From the NCBI GenBank assembly GCA_910592005.1, contig CAJVPP010001405.1, positions 1 through 20,193 on the forward strand: DNA of 20,193 bases, in the 5' to 3' direction. The number at the start of each line of letters is the position of its first letter. Positions within the stretch are counted from its first letter, which is position 1. The stretch comes from Funneliformis mosseae. Taxonomy: Eukaryota > Glomeromycota > Glomeromycetes > Glomerales > Glomeraceae. Shown here piece by piece: positions 1-10,150 of the stretch. The notes beneath the pieces are model-generated. The model did no database searches, had not been told where the DNA came from, and saw only the letters and a program-made list of their open reading frames with translations. Position numbers and translations under genes: made by a program.

Positions 1-3000
1 TTCCAATGGACTTGGTAAAGAACCTATCTTGTTTGAATCTTCTATTTCAAATATTCCACTCATGAAATCCTTTTGATATTACAGTTGATAAGATAATTAT
101 ATCTCAACAAGATATTGAGCGTCTTTGCAATGAGATAATGCCAAATAGTTTCAAGTCCATCTCAAAGATAAATTACAAAAAGTTGAATTCCCGTTCAATC
201 CGGCTCGTGGGGTGTTATGGCCGCAATGAACTAATTGCAAAGTTTTTGCTCGTTAAGGATATTATCAATAAGGAAAAGTAAGTTTTTACTCTTTTAATAT
301 GTGATATTATCTACTTCTTTTTAAATGGTTAATATATATATAAATTTATTCATTTTACCAGTTATGAATCGATTATTTTATCGTTTGCTGATAATCTTTC
401 ACGTGAAGTTATGCCTTCTCTCCGGCCAGGAATTTATCTTCAACAAGTGTTATCTATTGAAAAGACTGAAAAGGCGAATCCTCTTTTTTTGGTCATTCAT
501 TGGAGCGAAAATGGTTGTTATGATGATTCTGCATCTTCATATAGAAAGAAGAATATGACAAATTTACATAGGTAACCATGCCATGGTTTAAACTATTTAA
601 TAACACGCTACATTTTCCAACTTATCATGTAATTGATTTTTTTCAGATACCTCACAAAATTGACTGACCGTCAAATTTGTTTAATGAGCGAACGTGATCT
701 GGAATGTATAGATTGGCAAATAATCTCGAATGAAGAAAATGATTACGATAGTGAAGAAGAGGATGAAGACGACGGCTTATGCTATGATTTCGAAGTCAAG
801 AAAAGCCAAGAGCAAAAGGAAGATTTCGAAATTTTTCCTGGGTTCAGAGTGAGTCAAAACTTTCGTTCTTTCCAATACTTGAGATAATTTGATTGATTCA
901 CTATTGCCTAAGGATCATTAATTCGCAAAAAGCTAAAACAAAAAAAGTTTCTCACGTCAATTCGTCTTATTGTAAATTTTTAATCCGAAAGTTTATTGTG
1001 TTAAATCTATTAGCAGAGAAGAGATGTAAAAACTTGTCTTTTATATTTATATTAAATAACAACTCTTTATAAGGTCAATATTTCAGGATTGGAGCCACGC
1101 CAAGCCCCAAGAAGTGATTATCTCAATAATATCCCATTGAATTCTTTGGTGGTCGATTCTGTATCAAATCAAACCTTCATTACGCGTGAAATTATTCCCG
1201 AAACCAAGTTTACCGGGAGCGGCACCATACTATTTAAATCGACCTATCTTTTTCGCGAATATTTCAAAAGTAAACTAGAAACTCAAAAATGTGCCCTAAT
1301 TTTAGACGCCAACCTAAAAATGTCAAACCTTGAAGTAATTGTCAAAGACGGATTAGGGTTAGAAGAGATTCTTCAACCATATTATGATGAATTGGATAAA
1401 CTCGACCAGGAGAAGTTTAAGCGTAAAGAGCAACAAATAAAAATAATTAAAAAAGATGCCTTGCTTATAGAGAAACTTGCATTGCACATGCTCAAATTAG
1501 AATATAGGTAATTAAATATTTGATTTTTCGATTTATTATGGTTAACATGATAAATTATGTTAATTATTTTATTTTATTAAAGCGAATTCGAGAAATATTT
1601 GCATGGAGAATATGGTAAGCTATTTATTTATTTATTTATTTTAGAATTGTCGTTTAAATATTTTATCTAATTATTCAAATCTATCATAAAGATGTCATAG
1701 AAGAAGATGGTCTGTTGATGTATATCGTTATACCGTATATTATTCCACCGGATATTCATTGCCGGACTTTAATTTATAATAATTCTTCTTTCTAGATATC
1801 CAATACATTCAGGAAAATTATCCTGAAATTGTATCAAAATTGGAAGAAGTCATCAAGTTCATCGACCACGAGCCATGGATAGATCTCAAGTGTCGTTTTC
1901 ATCTTGCAAAATATTTCTCTGAAAACAATGCCGAAGACGTTAGTTACGAACCAATTTCGGACCAAAGACAATATTTTTTGGAAATCTTTTCCGATAATTC
2001 GACCAGCATTTATAACCTGGTCAAAAAGTACAAAAAAACCACGAACTCGTGGAGTACATCATTGTTTAAACCTTCAAAGACAAATGATATTGTGAAGAAA
2101 ATCAAAGAAGAGGCATCTCAGATTTCTGACGGTCAATTTGTTAAAAATATTTCCCACGACGAACAAATTGTTAATGCTTTTTATGACGAATACGTTAATT
2201 GGCGAAAAAGAAATCTTCTAAATAGTATTCAGAAGATTTTACCAAAGCATCCCAGTACGCGATTTTCATGGGAGCTAGATCGCGAGTTTAATCATGAAGA
2301 ACATGAACTTGAAATTCGCGAAGTGGCTCGTATTTGTTCTGAAGTCAATAAGATGTATCCCGAAGGAGAACTTTTAAAAATAAAAGGCCTTGAAAAAATA
2401 TGTAAGAAAAGTGTTTATTTGCGTATCAATTTAGTTTTACACGTCCTAGCAACTTATATCCAATATATATATTTATATTAAAGCTTCTTATTGGAATACT
2501 GAATCATATCGACTCTTTAGAGAGACAGAGACCCTACATCCAGCACAGTTAAGAATTACCATATATGGAACAAGGATTAGCCAGGAAGACTCTATGGAAT
2601 TAGAAAAAGATGAATTCTTCATACCTACGCCTTTACTACATAGCTCGGGTCGAAATCCAGGTGTTTCTTTTGAAATTGATCCCGAAACATATGAATTTAT
2701 GTAAGTGTCGCACTACTATACAATTAACATTTATCTAATATATAAGAATAAATAAATTATTCTCTGTTTTCTTATAGTAACATATCACAATTTGATAAAA
2801 AGTTCCTTGTAATTTTGTGGAACAAAGTTAAATATGGCAATAAAATGGAACTTTACTTTGATTCATTACAACGTCTGCCAAAGATGATCGAATTGCAAAC
2901 TCCAATTAAAAAATTAAATTCTGGTCCCAATTCGAAAATTGCCATTAATGATTCAAAGGGGTTAATTGCAATTTATAGCCCTGAAAAGGCTTTGGTATGT

Positions 3001-6000
3001 ATGTTTTAATTATTAGTATTATTTATACAATGATTTATTAATTGATAAAAAAATTATTTCAGCTCAATGTTTATGGTGTCGATTATGATCAAACAAATCT
3101 CAATTTGCGCTATAGGAATATTATACTATTGCAATATTATAATGATATTGCTCCTGAAATCGCCCATTTTCTTTTCATAAGAAATACTGAAGACATTTGT
3201 TTTGTTGAAAATACTGGCAGAGCAAAGATTTATAGTTTAATTAATGATAGTTTTCGTCCCGGAATCGCTGATTTTCCGCCTTCGGCTACAAAAATCTTGA
3301 GTACTTCGGATGGTTCCTGTATTGTTGCCTTTACCACAGTGCAAGAGGAATTAAATGATATTGAAATGACGGATGCACCCATCTCGGACGCTGAGAATGA
3401 ACGTGTTAACAACGAAGCATCATGCGATAATACTGAAGAGATTAGCGATGCCATTACCAATAATACTGAAGAGATTTACAAAACCATTTCCGATAAAGAT
3501 GAAGAGATTAACGAATCCATTTCCGATAATGCTGAAGAGATTAACGAATCCATTTCCGATACTGAAAAGCGTAACGAAGCTAATTCTGAACTACTATATG
3601 GTTCAGGAGGATCAGACTTTGTCAATGCACACATTTACTTTGTCGAAGGCTTCAGTCAAAATGCTAAAAAAGTGATTGTGATACCTTTTACAAAATCTTC
3701 AATTGAGACCTTTCAATTTTCAGTCATTGGCAAACGTCAAATTCACTTGATCACCCTGAATCAACAAGGAGGTTTGTTTCAATCTGTATTGGTAAAAATA
3801 ACTCATGCTAAAACTCAATACCGTTTTGAGCGACAATCTCAAAATACAACTTTGGGTCAAGTTAAAATCGAAAATAACAAATCATTAACAATTTTGGGAA
3901 AAGATACCATGTTCAAAAGAGATTTTCGTATTGGTGATTATTTAATCATTGGAGAAGAGAAGCGTCAAGTATCCGAAATTGTTTATGATAATGTATTGAA
4001 GATTGTTCGGCCAAGTTTTGAAAATGTTAAGTTTGGACAGTGGTTAAGTTTCGGGATTGAACAAATAACTACCAATAATGGTCTTATTGATGTTTACGCT
4101 ATGGTTTTTACAAAGTACGCAACAACAACTCCTATTGGGCAAATTGACAAGCCTTTAAAAGCAACATTTGTGGTCGACGTATCTCGGAGTTCTAAAACAA
4201 TTTCTACATATGAAGCAAAAATTCGAAAGTATGTTGATAAAATGTTCGAAAAGGTTAAAAAAGAAACCAAAAAACCTTCAGGTCACTTGAAACATTTTAA
4301 ATCTGCGTATGCAATTTTTGAGAATCTTACTCTGGATGATGAAAGCACTGAATATCTCTTTGGGGAGTAAGTATTTTATAATTTTCATTTTGAGAAAGAT
4401 GTCGTTTTCTAATTCTGAATAATTTATAGATGGATTATCTTGCTTTTCTGCTTGATCCCAATTCAAATTGCCATTGCCCGTGATAACGAATTTGTTCCTT
4501 TACAAGATGGAGTTTTCTCATCCGAACTCGACCAGCCCAATTTTGATGGAGGATACGGATTAATTGGGAGTGTGAGTAAAGCTATATCTTTTGGATGGTA
4601 CGAAGCCATTTTTGAATATTACGCAGATTTAGAAGTTAAAGTAATATCGTCGATGGGCGAGCAATCTTGTGGCAAGTGATCTATTTAACTTTTTAATTTA
4701 TTATTATTATTATTATCATTATTATTTGTAATATTCTTTAATTGTTCGAATTTCATTTAATAAAGGCAAAAGTTATTTACTTAATCATTGTGTGGGATCC
4801 ACATTTGACGGTTCTGCCATGGTAAGCAACTAGGGACGGGAACGGTTCTATCGGTTCCATTTCGGTTCCTCTTCGGTTCTACTTCGACTCCATAAGTAAA
4901 TTAAAACTTTGAGCGTCAAGTTAAATTTATACTAGTAGAGCATCATGTGATGATCAATTTAAAAATTTTTTTGACTGGTTATCAAACAAATTCGTCCTAT
5001 TATTACCTTTCCTTTAATTTGTTGACAATCCGATTTTGAGCCGACTCTTGGAACCGGTCCGGAGTCGGTTCCGGTTCCGGTTCGAATTTTAAAATGGTTA
5101 AAAATGGTTCGTAACTCGGGAAAACCAGAATATGCTGAAATTATAATCGGTTCCAGAACCGACTCGGAGTCGCTCTTTTTGAACCGTCCCTATCCCTATA
5201 AGCAACTCATATTATATTTAAAGTCAATTTTTCAGCTCTTCATACTGATTGACAATATGTTCCATTCTCTAGCGATGCACCGAAGGAGTATGGATGTCAG
5301 TTGGTATGGGTTAGAAAAAATATTTATGTTTTGTTAGTTATAATATTTTTAGTATTTAATGCCACAATTAATTTGATTGAAAGTGAAAACCAAAGACATT
5401 CTTTATGTCGCCTTGGATTTTGAAGGTAATATTGTATTTTTTCGCGTTTCCATAACTTTATGCAAAATTTTCATATATTTTATTTTGAATGCTGCAGGAT
5501 TAGCGAGTATTGAGAGAACTCCGCAGGAAGAGACTTTCATGCAACTTCTCAATGCCGCATTATCAAATCTTGTTTTATTTAAGAGTCAATTTGCCGTTAG
5601 CCGAGACATATCTTCAATGTTTCAACGCTTTCAAGATGGTACAAATTATTTTGGTGATGATCCGGATATATTCCAAGTAAATATTCATCGAAACCTTCAA
5701 TATTAACTAGAAGCTCACTCATTTTCATTTAATTTAGGCTCGATTTTGTATCATTATTAAAGATGTGGCGAAAACTGATCGAGAAGACATTGTTGCCGAA
5801 TTTCAATCTAAATTCTCAAGAATTGTTGATCGTGTAAAATTTGTTTCTTTTTTATACTGTAAAAATATATATATATATAATCGAGTATAAAAATTAAGTG
5901 CTATTTTTATATAGGAAGAAGAGGATAATTTCATCACAAAATTATATCGTAATAAAATGAGCATCATTCCTTGGCCAGTATTCAATGAAGCCTCATTTTA

Positions 6001-9000
6001 TACAACATTTAAGCAATTGAAAGTTAAACTGGACGCTCAAGATTCTAAGTATAATAATGCTAGAGCTTTTGTCGAAAAAATCAAGGTAGAGATATACTTA
6101 TTTTAACAAGAACTTTCGAAAGAAATAATAACTTATCTGCTACTAATAGTTTAAATTATATTCTAATAATTTTAGGTGTTAATGACTAAGTTAAAGTTTG
6201 TATTTTCCCTTTTTTGTTTTCCTTGTTGATTTCTTTTTAAAATTCCGAACCTTATCTACTTGCTCCTTTCAGAGTGTGTGATTGGGGTAATATACAAGCA
6301 ACTTTAATCACAATGCGGGCGTTAGAAATCAAGAAATTTCTTAGCGATGCCATCTCTTTCGGCTACGAACAAAAAGAAGAAGATCCTTTTTCTGATTACG
6401 AAGCTCCAGAAAATGCAAATACTGACCTTGATGGACTAGAGCAAAGAGTTAAGCCTCTACAGGTATTATAATTTTACGATGTTTTTTATTTGAGAATTGA
6501 AAATATAAGTTGAAATTCCATATTTGAAAAAAAAAATTAGGGACGTGACGATGGAACTTTGATTCCTGACGATGTAGTACTTCTTTCAGAGATTTTTGAT
6601 GATATCGATGAGTCAGTTAACTTGATGCATGATACTGGACTTGTTTTACTACAGAATGGAAAAGATTTTGTAGAACTTTCAAATGGTAAATTATATTAAC
6701 ATTTGGTATTACATTATTGGCAAGTTTTTATAATTAAGTTTATTAGATTTAAGAACTTATTTTGAAGAAAAACATCCACCTTCGAGGAGAAATACCAGAC
6801 GGTCAATGGATCGAAAAATACGATAAGCTTTTAAAATTCATTATAAATAGGCGTATCGGTCGTGTTCAACAATGGTTCAATAAAAACACCTCGAGATTTC
6901 CTAACGATAATAACGAGATCAAAATTACTAGTTATGCACTTGAACAAGAAATAACCAAGCTAAATCTATTCTGGAACATTTGTCGACTCCGGTGTGACAG
7001 CTGCAGCTTAGCATGTCTCAAGACGAGTCGTCATGACGATAACGAGAAAGACATGAGCCATGATTGTTTAACGGACCATTTATGTCATTTTCGTTGCTTC
7101 TTTGAAGAAGCTCATACCACTGGCACTTTACCTGAGTGCGTTCAGTTTGCTGGTCATGAAGGAAGGCATGCTTGCGCACAAAACCATGCTTGTGGAGCAC
7201 CTTGCGTTTATTCCGGAAAACGAAGTTGTCAAACCCGTTGTGCTAAAGAGATGGGGCATGAGAAATCTCTTGGAAATGAGACTCATTTATGTGAAGCTAG
7301 TCGTCATTATTGTGGTGCTCCATGTTCGTTAAAAGTGAGTGGTGTTTATGAATGCCGAAATAAATGTATAGTAAGTATCTTAATGACGTGACGGAAAGTT
7401 TTGTGCACTTAACGAAAAATGTTTAAAAATTCTCGTTAACCATTTTTTAAATTTTAAGATTCCTTGTGAAGATAATCATTCCGTGCATAAATGTGAAAAT
7501 GAAGTATGTCCGATTGAATGTCCACTCGAAAAATGTCAACGAAAATGCGAAAGTAGAGACCATTTTCATTCCTTCGAGAAAGATGCACAACATTTTTGCG
7601 GGTAAATAAACGCAATATTATTCAAGTTTGAAATAAATTAAGTTGCATATAATTGATGTGTAAATTTATAGAAACGAACATCAATGTCCAAAAGATTGTG
7701 AAGAAATTGGGATTTGCAAAATCGTAACCGAACCCACCGCGATGATTAAAGAACAAGCCGAATATGTTAATAAGTTTGGCAGCTTTATGTTCACAAAGGT
7801 AATATTTCATATACTATATTTAATATTGTATAAACTAATTCTCTTTCAATTATAGTATTCTCAAACGTTCCAAAGGCTTCAATGTTGCAAAAAAATTCCT
7901 TCTTATAAATTCGAGCATGAAGGCAAACATGTCCATGAAATAAGGAAGGTACATGTATGTAATACATCATGCCCTAATGATAAGGGTAAGCATATTAAAG
8001 AAGAAAATGACAAGCAAAATTTTCATTACTGTGATATCAAGTGTCCGAATTGTGCCTACTATGTGAGTAATCCTTTTATTATAAAAACGTTACCTTTTTA
8101 TATATTTATTTATTCTTTTTTATTTTAGTGCAATTTGCCTTACGATCACGGTAGAATGCATAATACAGAACATTGTAAGTGGTCAAAAAAATATTTATTT
8201 CACGTAATTCAAAAATAAATTCTGATTAAATTTATTTTGTCAACAGATACTGTCCATGGAAATATGCTTATGACCACCTTTACTTGTGAAGAGGAGGAAT
8301 TCGAATTTGAAGGTATGTTTTGCATACAAATCATGTTTATTATAAACTTATGGATTTGCTGATATTTATTATGATGATAGGACATCGTTTGAATGTTGGA
8401 GATCACGGTGATTTTGTTCTCTGTCACAAAGTAGGTGTATTGATATTTAACTAATGTAGGTTTATATATATAATTAATCCTTTTTTTTTATGATTTATAA
8501 GTTGTGTGAAAATATGGGTCGTCATCGGCATATCGATTTTTGTAAAGATCCCGGAGTGTGTGAGAGCGAAGGAGGCTCTCGAAAAGAAGGTGTATTAGAA
8601 CATATCAAAGGCAAGAAAATGTTAATCAATGATTCCAAATTTCATACTTAAAATCTCCCGCATAATAATTTTGATTATAATAACAGCGAGCATTAGTCCT
8701 CAACCTAGCCGAAAAAAGGATTATATCTCTCACCGTGTATTTTGGGAACGAACAATGTTTCAAGGTAATGTTACGTAAATTCTGCTACTTTTGAAGTTTT
8801 AAAGTTACAAGTTTCGAACATAATTTGGCAATTGTCCACAATGATATTGGTTTTCCATAAACTGAAGGATTCCAATTGTGAAAATTTCGCCATCTCAATT
8901 ATGAATATATAGACAAAGTTGTAAATATTTATTTATTTTACAATAGATCCTTACACGAAAGAGGATCGAGAAAATTTCAAAAAGTGCGATCATGAATGTG

Positions 9001-10021
9001 CCGATGAGAAGCATCATAATGTAGACGAGAAGACTGGTCAAGAACCTGTCAAATCTTATTGTACTCAAGAAATATTTCACACTCCAGTCGATCCGAAAAC
9101 CTTTTCCCTTGGACGGACGGGTTATATATCAACTGATGGCCATCATTTTACGTGCGAAAATCCAACAAAAAATGTTGGTGACTTCCATATTGTATTTGTT
9201 GTGGATAGAAGTGGTTCCATGAGTTCGAAAGATTGCAAACCAATTTGTTCAAGCACTGCCACCTTGAGATTGAAGTTATCGCACGACAATCGACTCGGAG
9301 CTGTGTATGATGCAGTTTATACCTTTATTGATAGCCGTCGTTCCTCACGAAAGGCATCACCTTCTGGACAAATGGCGGTAGATCGCGATACCGTATCTTT
9401 GGTCCTTTTCGATGATAATGTTGACACTGCTTTCGAGAATGAAAGTTTATCGAAACATGAAGAATTATTAACAAAGATGATGAAATTTCGTCCTTGTGGT
9501 TATAATCTTTATAATATTGGTATTGACAAAGCTTCAGAAATTATCAATAAATATTACGATGCTTCAAAGTAAGTAATTAATTGGCTTCAAATGAATTTTA
9601 TAAATGTTAATTGAGACGAACTTACAATAGGACGAACGTAATTATATTTTTATCGGATGGTGAATACCATGCTCCGGAAACAGAATTACGCCGCCTTTGC
9701 GAAAGAGAAGCGAACAGAGGGTAATATCAATTACAAAAATTAACCTTAAGCATTTAATTAAAAAGTCGTTTTATTTTCCACAATAGATCACCGATCTTTT
9801 TATACACTATTATGTTTACCGGGGGCTCTGGGCATACGTATTATGGGAAATCGCTTCAACGAATGGCTGATATCGCTTCTGAATACCTTCCTAAGACGAA
9901 CGACAAAGACTCGTTAAAATGTCAATATGTTCTCGCCATGAATCAGATAAAGTTGACAGAACATTTTATCGCGGTGGCTGAAAGTTTACGAAAGCATCGA
10001 CCAATGTTAATGCGTAAATAA
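1..10021 (+). CDS. Giant multidomain protein, 3' part: GBP-like GTPase + NFX1-like Cys-rich region + VWFA domain (5' end outside window)
   Basis: I recognise the domains but not a named gene. Exons: 1-14 with 85-277 (or a frameshifted 1-277), 362-571, 647-848, 1074-1507, 1584-1615, 1796-2401, 2484-2700, 2778-2994, 3063-4366, 4430-4671, 4766-4821, 5273-5303, 5384-5425, 5498-5676, 5738-5833, 5915-6085, 6176-6195, 6273-6462, 6541-6685, 6754-7370, 7459-7601, 7672-7798, 7856-8062, 8129-8174, 8247-8312, 8381-8430, 8502-8610, 8687-8764, 8947-9568, 9631-9720, 9787-10021 (TAA). Phases match at every listed junction. The N-terminal third shows no domain I know. It is followed by an acidic repeat, a GBP-type G domain, a Cys/His-rich region and a C-terminal VWFA domain. 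No signal peptide or clear membrane segment is seen, so a cytosolic location is inferred. The role is unknown; GBP-like GTPases elsewhere remodel membranes or act in defence. The introns at 849-1073, 1616-1795 and 8765-8946 are long for this gene and could hide small exons. The least certain points are the first 84 bases and the acceptor near 6747-6754. Confidence 0.85.
3426..3587 (+). repeat. In-frame 33-bp tandem repeat coding an acidic 11-residue unit
   Basis: Four units of exactly 33 bp (3426-3458, 3459-3491, 3492-3524, 3525-3557) and a shorter degenerate fifth (3558-3587) follow each other inside the exon at 3063-4366. Each encodes a variant of D-N-x-E-E-I-x-x-x-I-S. Units 3 and 4 are the most alike (EEINESIS in both), so the array has expanded recently by whole units. 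The 33-bp period preserves frame. The stretch is acidic and probably an extended or helical linker between globular parts. Confidence 0.9.
4672..4765 (+). other. GC-AG intron splitting the P-loop glycine codon
   Basis: The exon ends ...TCT TGT G and the intron opens with GCAAGT, the usual strong donor of GC-AG introns. It closes at TTTAATAAAG. Joining G to GC restores the codon GGC, and with it GxxxxGKS. A GT donor two bases upstream would delete the essential glycine. The intron also holds a (TTA)n run near 4700-4726. Confidence 0.85.
4823..5206. repeat. 8-bp target-site duplication bracketing the MITE
   Basis: TAAGCAAC occurs immediately outside both element ends. The left copy is bases +2 to +9 of the intron whose donor is G|GTAAGCAAC at 4822, so the insertion fell within the splice-donor region. 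The right copy is preceded by A rather than G and cannot act as a donor. The original donor is therefore kept once. Confidence 0.9.
4831..5198. mobile_element. Non-autonomous hAT-like element (MITE), 368 bp, in an intron
   Basis: The left end TAGGGACGGGAACGGTTC and the reverse complement of the right end, TAGGGATAGGGACGGTTC, match at 15 of 18 positions. They are flanked by a perfect 8-bp direct duplication, TAAGCAAC (4823-4830 and 5199-5206). An 8-bp target duplication and TAGGG termini are hallmarks of the hAT superfamily. Inside are many GGTTCC/CGGTTC and GACTCGGAGTC-type motifs near both ends, plausible transposase-binding sites. No transposase frame fits in 368 bp, so it would need a transposase supplied in trans. 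It lies in the intron 4822-5272 of the giant gene. Confidence 0.9.
6176..6195 (+). other. 20-nt microexon in the GTPase gene
   Basis: Between the exon ending at 6085 (phase 0) and the exon starting at 6273 (which needs two preceding bases), the acceptor ATTTTAG at 6175 and the donor GTTTGT at 6196 define a 20-nt exon. It restores frame exactly and gives ...VEKIKVLMTKLKVCDWGN. Direct joining of the outer exons would shift the frame. The inserted VLMTKLK completes an amphipathic stretch just after the G domain. Confidence 0.75.
6960..8610 (+). other. Cys/His-rich (NFX1-type-like) zinc-binding region within the giant gene
   Basis: Eight exons (starting at 6754, 7459, 7672, 7856, 8129, 8247, 8381 and 8502) encode dozens of Cys and His residues. 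They occur in repeated CxxxC, HxCG.PC and HxxHxC patterns, for example RCDSCSLACL, NHACGAPC, RHYCGAPC and HQCPKDC. Spacings such as CG.PC and H.C....C resemble NFX1-type zinc fingers and are conserved across the exon joins, which also supports the splice model. The likely role is zinc-stabilised scaffolding or nucleic-acid/protein binding; which of these cannot be told from sequence. Confidence 0.75.
8611..8686 (+). other. Second GC-AG intron in the giant gene
   Basis: The exon ends ATC AAA G and the next bases are GCAAGA. The intron ends TAATAACAG at 8686 and the next exon starts CGAGC. G plus CG makes GCG and keeps frame (HIK-ASISPQPSR). The nearest GT downstream would lead straight into a stop codon. 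Confidence 0.75.
9180..10018 (+). other. C-terminal VWFA (von Willebrand A) domain with altered MIDAS
   Basis: The domain begins with FHIVFVVDRSGSM (MIDAS DxSxS at 9204-9218). It continues with VSLVLFDDN, a CGYNLYNIG loop and NVIIFLSDGE, and ends in helices up to the stop codon at 10019-10021. The DxSxS serines and the SDGE aspartate are present. The loop that normally supplies the metal-binding threonine (GGT) reads CGYN here, so that ligand appears lost. The domain is split by introns at 9569-9630 and 9721-9786. VWFA domains mediate protein-protein contacts; the partner is unknown. Confidence 0.85.
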
Positions 10022-10144
10022 AAGAACTGGCAACCATCAAATAATCGATTTATTCATCTGTCCATATTGAGATAAGGTTTATTATTCTTTAACTCGATGA
10101 GTAAATTAAAAGTAAACTAGTTTGTAATCAAATGAATGATTTAA

Positions 10145-10150
10145 AATAAA
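10145..10150 (+). terminator. Candidate poly(A) signal of the giant gene
   Basis: AATAAA lies about 124 nt after the stop codon. Another AATAAA overlaps the stop at 10017-10022 and is less likely to be the one used. Confidence 0.45.

Larger units (their letters stand above)
4631..6462 (+). other. GBP/atlastin-like G domain within the giant gene
   Basis: After splicing, the G1 P-loop reads GEQSCGKSYLLNH (GxxxxGKS). It is followed by a switch-I-like CTEGVWMSV and a G3 block LYVALDFEGL. This order and wording match the guanylate-binding protein type of large GTPase, where P-loop, TKGIWMW-like and LLDTEGL blocks occur in sequence. A KDV sequence in the exon at 5738-5833 is a possible counterpart of the RD-type G4 motif, but this is weak. 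The domain is spread over about nine exons, including exons of 31, 42 and 20 nt. Nucleotide binding is inferred from the intact G1 and G3 motifs; GTPase activity is not shown. Confidence 0.8.

Noticed and set aside
1692..1740. Possible extra exon in the intron 1616-1795 (in-frame DVIEEDGLL...)
   Set aside because: The acceptor and frame fit, but the one visible donor (GTATAT) breaks phase with the next exon, so I left it as intron.
3230..3675. Open frames on both strands over the acidic repeat region
   Set aside because: They are shadows of the 33-bp repeat within the true exon (3063-4366), whose frame carries the continuous protein.
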